A stretch of 14,852 nt of DNA, taken from positions 22,563 to 37,414 of the forward strand of contig JAOAIA010000004.1 of assembly GCA_026414955.1 (NCBI GenBank), given 5' to 3'. The notes beneath the pieces are model-generated. The model was not told the DNA's origin and did not search any database. It saw nothing but the letters and a program-made list of their open reading frames with translations. Positions within the stretch are counted from its first letter, which is position 1; every line of letters starts with the position of its first letter. Positions 12,699 to 14,852 of the stretch are shown here, piece after piece. The stretch comes from Candidatus Bipolaricaulota bacterium (GTDB lineage: Bacteria > Bipolaricaulota > Bipolaricaulia > RBG-16-55-9 > DRXL01). The position numbers were made by a program, and so were the translations under genes.

Positions 12699-13949
12699 TT
12701 ATGCCTCCTTAGGCGGCCTGGCGATCAAGATCAGGGCTGCCGCAGCAGCGCTCAAACCCGCAAGCACGAGAAACGCCCCGCCCCAGGCACCCGTCGCCGC
12801 GCGAACTTGCGCCCCGATGATCGGCCCCAGCACCCCCGCCGCTCCCCACGCCGAGAAGACCCACCCGTAATTGACCCCTAAGTGCTTCGTCCCGTAATAA
12901 TCCGCCGTGAACGCGGGCATGACCGAGAGGCTGCCCCCGTAGGCAAAGCCAATCAGACTGATCCCGAGCGTGTAGAGGGCAAAGTCTCGCGCATTAGAGA
13001 GGATAAAGAGCAGCGTCACGATAAAAACAGCTTGAGCGAGGATCGTTGCGCCCTTGCGGCCGAGCTTATCCGAGATGAACCCGAACGCCGGTCGTCCAAG
13101 ACCATTGAGAATGGACATGACGCCCAAGGCTCCCGCTGCTACTGTCGCGTTCAACCCCGCCAGCTCTTGTCCCATCGGGACTGCTTGGGAGATCACCATT
13201 AAGCCGACCCCCGCCCAGAAGAGAAAGACGACCCAGAGCAAATAAAACTGAAACGTCTTGGCCATCTGCGACGGGGGATAATCTCTTTGATTTTGAGAGC
13301 CTGGGCCGTTCTCTGGGGGCGTCCAGCCCGCGGGCTTCCATCCCGCAGGAGGATTGCGCAAGATCGCGCCCGTGAGTACAACAAGCAGTCCGAACGCTGC
13401 ACCGAAGACCGCAAAGGTCCCGTAGACCCCGATCTGAAAGATGAGCCACGTGCCCAGCGGCGCGACGATGAGCGAGCCTGCGCCAAATCCCAAGACGGCT
13501 AAGCCCGTGATAAACCCCCGCATGTCGGGGAACCATTTGACGCACGTCGCAATGGGCGTGACATACGCAAAGCCCACGCCCAAGCCCACGAGCACCCCAT
13601 AGGTGAGATACAGCCCAAGGAGCGTCTGACCAAATTGGCCCGCGAGCAGAAAGCCCGCACCAAGCAGCACGCCGCCGGTCATCGCGACCATCCTTGGCCC
13701 GACGCGATCTTGCCACCGGCCCGCCACGATCATCCCCACGGCAAAGAAGACCACACAGAGTGTGAAGGGCAGTGTCGCTTCTTGAATAGTCCAGCCGTGA
13801 AGCTTCATCAACGGGTTGCGAAAGATGCTCCACGAGTAGACGTTGCCCAAGCCCAACTGCATCAAGACCGCAGCGATGACGAAGAGCCACCGATTGGGCA
13901 GGGGCTTCTCTTGTGTGCCAACAACTGTTGTATTCATGAGATTTTTCAT
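12699..13949 (-). CDS. MFS transporter, oxalate/formate antiporter (OFA) family
   Basis: A 416-residue carrier with about 12 membrane segments. OFA features: GNVYSWSIFRNPL in the first helix, the loop GRWQDRVGPR after helix 2, GRPAFGFISDKLGRK in the second half, and YYGTKHLGVNYGWVFSAWGA, typical of this family. A hydrophilic central loop (about residues 195-225, rich in Pro and Gly) separates the two six-helix halves. OFA members move oxalate, formate or other small carboxylates, but most are uncharacterised. Just downstream of acs on the same strand, an acetate or other short acid is a plausible substrate. The ATG at 13949 is chosen; another at 13937 is equally possible. Neither has a Shine-Dalgarno site, and an in-frame ATG at 13976 lies inside the repeat array and is rejected. 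Confidence 0.9.
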   Translation of the reverse strand: MKNLMNTTVVGTQEKPLPNRWLFVIAAVLMQLGLGNVYSWSIFRNPLMKLHGWTIQEATLPFTLCVVFFAVGMIVAGRWQDRVGPRMVAMTGGVLLGAGFLLAGQFGQTLLGLYLTYGVLVGLGVGFAYVTPIATCVKWFPDMRGFITGLAVLGFGAGSLIVAPLGTWLIFQIGVYGTFAVFGAAFGLLVVLTGAILRNPPAGWKPAGWTPPENGPGSQNQRDYPPSQMAKTFQFYLLWVVFLFWAGVGLMVISQAVPMGQELAGLNATVAAGALGVMSILNGLGRPAFGFISDKLGRKGATILAQAVFIVTLLFILSNARDFALYTLGISLIGFAYGGSLSVMPAFTADYYGTKHLGVNYGWVFSAWGAAGVLGPIIGAQVRAATGAWGGAFLVLAGLSAAAAALILIARPPKEA

Positions 13950-13957
13950 AGGTACAG

Positions 13958-14021
13958 GCGGGTTTGAAACCCGCATAAGGGCGGGTTTGAAACCCGTATA
14001 TAAGGGCGGGTTGAAACCCGC
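13958..14021. repeat. Tandem array of three palindromic repeats, family B
   Basis: Three near-identical palindromes in a row: GCGGGTTTGAAACCCGC (13958-13974), the same with a final T (13981-13997), and GCGGGTTGAAACCCGC (14006-14021). They are separated by ATAAGG and ATATAAGG, with starts 23 and 25 bases apart. The third unit is flanked by GG/CC, extending its stem. The array takes up nearly the whole 74-base gap between the acs stop and the transporter start. The units are too short and the gaps too small for a CRISPR. Confidence 0.9.
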
Positions 14022-14023
14022 CC

Positions 14024-14852
14024 CTACCCTTCGCTCGATTCGTACTGGCTCTTGAGCTGTGCGATCACCGAGGGATCAGCGAGCGTCGTCGTGTCGCCCA
14101 GGGCACGACCCTCAGCAATGTCGCGCAGCAGCCGCCGCATGATCTTGCCCGAACGGGTCTTGGGCAGCTCCGCCGTGAAGAAGATATCGTCGGGTCGAGC
14201 GATCGGGCCGATCTTCTTCGCCACGTGCTGCTTCAGCTCATCGGCGAGTGCTGAGGAGGGCTTGTAGCCCGCGCGCAGCGTCACGAACGCCGAGACGGCC
14301 TGACCCTTGATCTCGTGGCTCTTGCCGATAGCGGCCGCTTCAGCGACGGCTTGATGGTCCACCAAGGCGCTCTCGACCTCCATCGTGCTGATTCTATGAC
14401 CCGAGACGTTGAGCACGTCGTCAATCCGCCCCAGGAGCCAGAAGTCCCCCTCTTTGTCGATCTTGCAGCCGTCGCCGGTCAGATAGACCCCAGGGAACTT
14501 GCTCCAGTAGGCTTGCTTGTAGCGTTCGGGGTCGCCGTAGAGCGTGCGGAGCATCCCCGGCCAGGGCTTGGTGATGACCAAATAACCGGCTCCGGTGCCC
14601 GGCGGGATGGGATTCCCGGCTTCGTCTAAGACCTGCGCTTCGATGCCAGGGAAGGGCTTGTTGGCCGAAGCAGGCTTCAGCGTCGAGATCCCCGGCAGGG
14701 GCGTGATCAGAATATGTCCGGTCTCGGTCTGCCACCATGTATCAACAATTGGGCAGCGCTCGCCGCCGATCACTTTATAATACCACATCCAGGCTTCAGG
14801 ATTGATCGGCTCGCCTACCGAACCAAGCAACCTCAGCGACGACAGATCATGC
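14024..14852 (-). CDS. acs: Acetyl-CoA synthetase, AMP-forming, C-terminal part
   Basis: The last 275 or so residues of an ANL-superfamily acetate--CoA ligase; the gene runs off the right edge. The frame stays open to base 14852, reading HDLSSLRLLGSVGEP before the first internal start, so the listed start is the window edge and not a real one. Acs signatures are present: GSVGEPINPEAW, DTWWQTETGHILITPLPG, YLTGDGCKIDKEGDFWLLGR, the hinge and A8 motif RIDDVLNVSGHRI, and PKTRSGKIMRR, whose second Lys is the catalytic residue controlled by acetylation in other bacteria. The reaction is acetate + ATP + CoA to acetyl-CoA + AMP + PPi, the high-affinity scavenging route. The stop codon directly adjoins the family B repeat array. 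The OFA transporter gene follows 74 bases downstream on the same strand. Confidence 0.96.
   Translation of the reverse strand, partial: HDLSSLRLLGSVGEPINPEAWMWYYKVIGGERCPIVDTWWQTETGHILITPLPGISTLKPASANKPFPGIEAQVLDEAGNPIPPGTGAGYLVITKPWPGMLRTLYGDPERYKQAYWSKFPGVYLTGDGCKIDKEGDFWLLGRIDDVLNVSGHRISTMEVESALVDHQAVAEAAAIGKSHEIKGQAVSAFVTLRAGYKPSSALADELKQHVAKKIGPIARPDDIFFTAELPKTRSGKIMRRLLRDIAEGRALGDTTTLADPSVIAQLKSQYESSEG

Noticed and set aside
13066..13890. 274-residue minus-strand ORF within the transporter gene
   Set aside because: It is another frame of the same DNA. The OFA transporter frame has 12 helices and family motifs, and this one has none.
13958..14021. CRISPR-like short tandem repeats
   Set aside because: The units are 16-17 base palindromes with 6-8 base gaps that are nearly identical. 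CRISPR repeats are longer, with unique spacers of about 30 bases or more, and no cas gene is present.

Overview
The window reads as chromosomal DNA of a free-living bacterium with moderately high GC (mid-50s percent by eye), dense gene packing and strong AAAGGAGG-type ribosome binding sites on most genes. ADP-forming and AMP-forming acetate activation, a FadN-type beta-oxidation fusion, a family 4 uracil-DNA glycosylase and dispersed GC-rich palindromes suggest an uncultured, perhaps thermophilic lineage with acetate and fatty-acid metabolism. A Bipolaricaulota/Acetothermia-like or Chloroflexi-like relative is only a weak guess. No RNA genes, CRISPR arrays, transposases or phage genes were seen.

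Layout. Positions 1-1726 (+) hold the 3' end of an SRAP/YedK-type DNA-crosslink protein, a four-helix membrane protein of unknown function and an SDR oxidoreductase. Positions 1723-2806 (-) hold a family 4 uracil-DNA glycosylase followed by an overlapping tail-anchored TPR protein, which meets the SDR gene tail to tail at a shared CTAG. Positions 2889-5027 (+) encode a fused-subunit ADP-forming acyl-CoA synthetase. Everything from 5042 to the right edge is on the minus strand. In transcription order it is acetyl-CoA synthetase (partial), an OFA-family transporter, a Cys-rich lipoprotein, a membrane-anchored DsbA-like protein, thiolase, the FadN-like fusion, a Phd/YefM-PIN toxin-antitoxin pair, a remnant of a beta-helix protein, a secreted PHP metallohydrolase and a 64-residue Cys protein.

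How it fits together. FadA and the FadN-like enzyme carry out the last three steps of beta-oxidation. ACD and Acs interconvert acids and acyl-CoA with different energy costs, and the OFA carrier may move the small acids. The toxin-antitoxin pair has its own promoter and a clear palindromic operator. Two families of GC-rich palindromic repeats sit almost entirely between minus-strand genes. One copy lies in frame inside the beta-helix remnant.

Most notable for follow-up: the repeat-interrupted beta-helix remnant, the lipoprotein-DsbA pair with unusual CC and CxCxC cysteines, the toxin-antitoxin operator overlapping promoter and start codon, and the small Cys protein with a perfect ribosome binding site.
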